Of a DNA stretch of 64,000 nt, positions 63,000 to 64,000 are shown in pieces (within the stretch, counting starts at the first letter, position 1; each line of letters begins with the position of its first letter). The notes under the pieces are model-generated. The model worked only from the letters and a program-made list of their open reading frames with translations. It made no database searches and was not told where the DNA came from. Source of the DNA: Prorocentrum cordatum (taxonomy: Eukaryota > Sar > Dinophyceae > Prorocentrales > Prorocentraceae). Position numbers and translations under genes: made by a program. The stretch spans positions 852,186 to 916,185 of the forward strand of contig CAUYUJ010014171.1 of assembly GCA_963575745.1 (NCBI GenBank). The letters are read 5' to 3'.

Positions 63000-63700
63000 G
63001 ATGGTTACCGTGCCTCCTCATCATCCCGATCATCAGTCCCACCATGCCGCCTATCACCAATACCGACTACCACCACCACCACCACAAACACCCACCATTG
63101 CCACCGTCATCGCCGTCCCCATCATCATCGTTCGTTCGTTCCTCCTCGTCTTCCTCCTCCTCTTCCTGCTCCCCCTCCTCCTCATGCTCCTCCTCCTCAC
63201 CATCAACATTATCGTCGCCATGCCGCCCTGTTGTTCCCACCACCCTTTTTTCAGAGCTCGTCATGTTTTCCTTTTTCGTTTTCATCGTGATCATCATCGT
63301 TACGGCCGCCACATACGTCATAATAGTCACCAACACCGCCAGCATTATCATCAATCATCACACTTGCCACCTCCCCCCCCGTCTTCTTCAGAACCCATCC
63401 TTCCCATCTCATGTTTTGTTTACGAAACTCGTCATGCTTACTTTGTTTCATGTTCTCCCCCCTCACGCCAATCCTCGCTGGAACCTGCGCCGCCGCCACC
63501 GCCACCGCAATCAACGCTACCATCGTCCCCACCATGATTATCACCATCACCGTCGCCATCCCCATCACCAACAGTTGCACCTTCTTTTTCCAACCTCATC
63601 AACATCGCCGGCATCATCGCCAGAATCACTATCACAATGCGGCCCATCATCATCACCTTGTGTACTGTGAAAGCAATGGTGCCACGCATTCCACGCAACG
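63000..63700. repeat. CAT/CAC/TCC triplet-rich tract
   Basis: Imperfect CATCAT, CACCAC and TCCTCC triplets dominate. Frames here are His/Pro/Ser-rich artefacts. Confidence 0.75.
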
Positions 63701-63769
63701 GCTATGCTCCTGTCTTTCCAGTGCGCTGCGCGCTGCACCCTTCTGATTCTACCATCGCACATATGATTG

Positions 63770-63874
63770 GTATTACTGCTGTTCCTACTACTACTCTCAA
63801 CACCACCACCACCAGCATTACTACTACTACCACAACCAATACCACTACCATTACTACTACCACTACCACTATCA

Positions 63875-63932
<58 letters not shown>

Positions 63933-63963
63933 CGCTACTACTACTACGACTACTACTACTACT

Positions 63964-64000
<37 letters not shown>
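63770..64000 (+). repeat. (ACT)n microsatellite at the window end
   Basis: ACT triplets with ACC variants run to the last base, so the tract continues outside the window. Confidence 0.95.

Overview
The window reads as a nuclear genome segment of a eukaryote with a large, repeat-laden, GC-rich genome, most probably a dinoflagellate. Four things point that way: a Copia-type reverse transcriptase carrying the LYGHPDSGG motif that I associate with dinoflagellate elements, tyrosine-recombinase (YR) retrotransposons with linked methyltransferase-like domains, a host gene whose introns include a GA-AG boundary and short direct repeats at the splice junctions, and abundant trinucleotide microsatellites and minisatellites. 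I see no rRNA, tRNA, bacterial operon or CRISPR array. The species call is inference.

Layout. 1-0.5 kb: degenerate TCTTGGGG-type and GGTCGG/G-run repeats. 0.5-14.7 kb: a decayed but large Copia-like element, all on the plus strand. RT and RNase H remnants are followed by a methyltransferase-like domain and about 10 kb of further plus-strand ORFs, including an SGNH-like domain, an ADP-ribosyltransferase-like domain, a Tpt1/KptA-like domain and several unrecognised proteins. This stretch is studded with short palindromes centred on GGCT(C/T/A)AGCC. 15.3-20.0 kb: a 77-bp satellite array of about 33 copies between two related (GTC)-rich composite repeats.

20.37-28.26 kb: YR retrotransposon 1 (TM-protein ORF, Gag-like ORF, RT, RNase H broken by an 830-bp T/CT tract, methyltransferase-like domain, tyrosine recombinase), bounded by A1...B1-A2-B2 split direct repeats. 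28.3-30.8 kb: minisatellites and an inverted-repeat cluster. 31.33-37.88 kb: YR retrotransposon 2, same gene set, same split-repeat architecture, inserted in a (GAT)n microsatellite; its methyltransferase-like domain lies after the recombinase.

39.4-44.2 kb has no gene I can support. 44.6-47.5 kb: an intron-containing host gene for an UNC93-like membrane protein, with an introner-like repeat in intron 2 and another copy just upstream of the start. 49.3-49.8 kb: a poly(A)-binding-protein fragment with an in-frame stop. 50-64 kb: purine- and pyrimidine-rich tracts, (GAT)n, an about 80-bp minisatellite in both orientations, and very GC-rich DNA without recognisable genes.

The biology is dominated by retroelements. 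Three of them, one Copia and two YR, each carry a methyltransferase-like domain, and the ends of the YR elements are preserved well enough to read the recombination junctions. Most element ORFs contain frameshifts or stops, so I treat them as pseudogenised or as needing frame correction.
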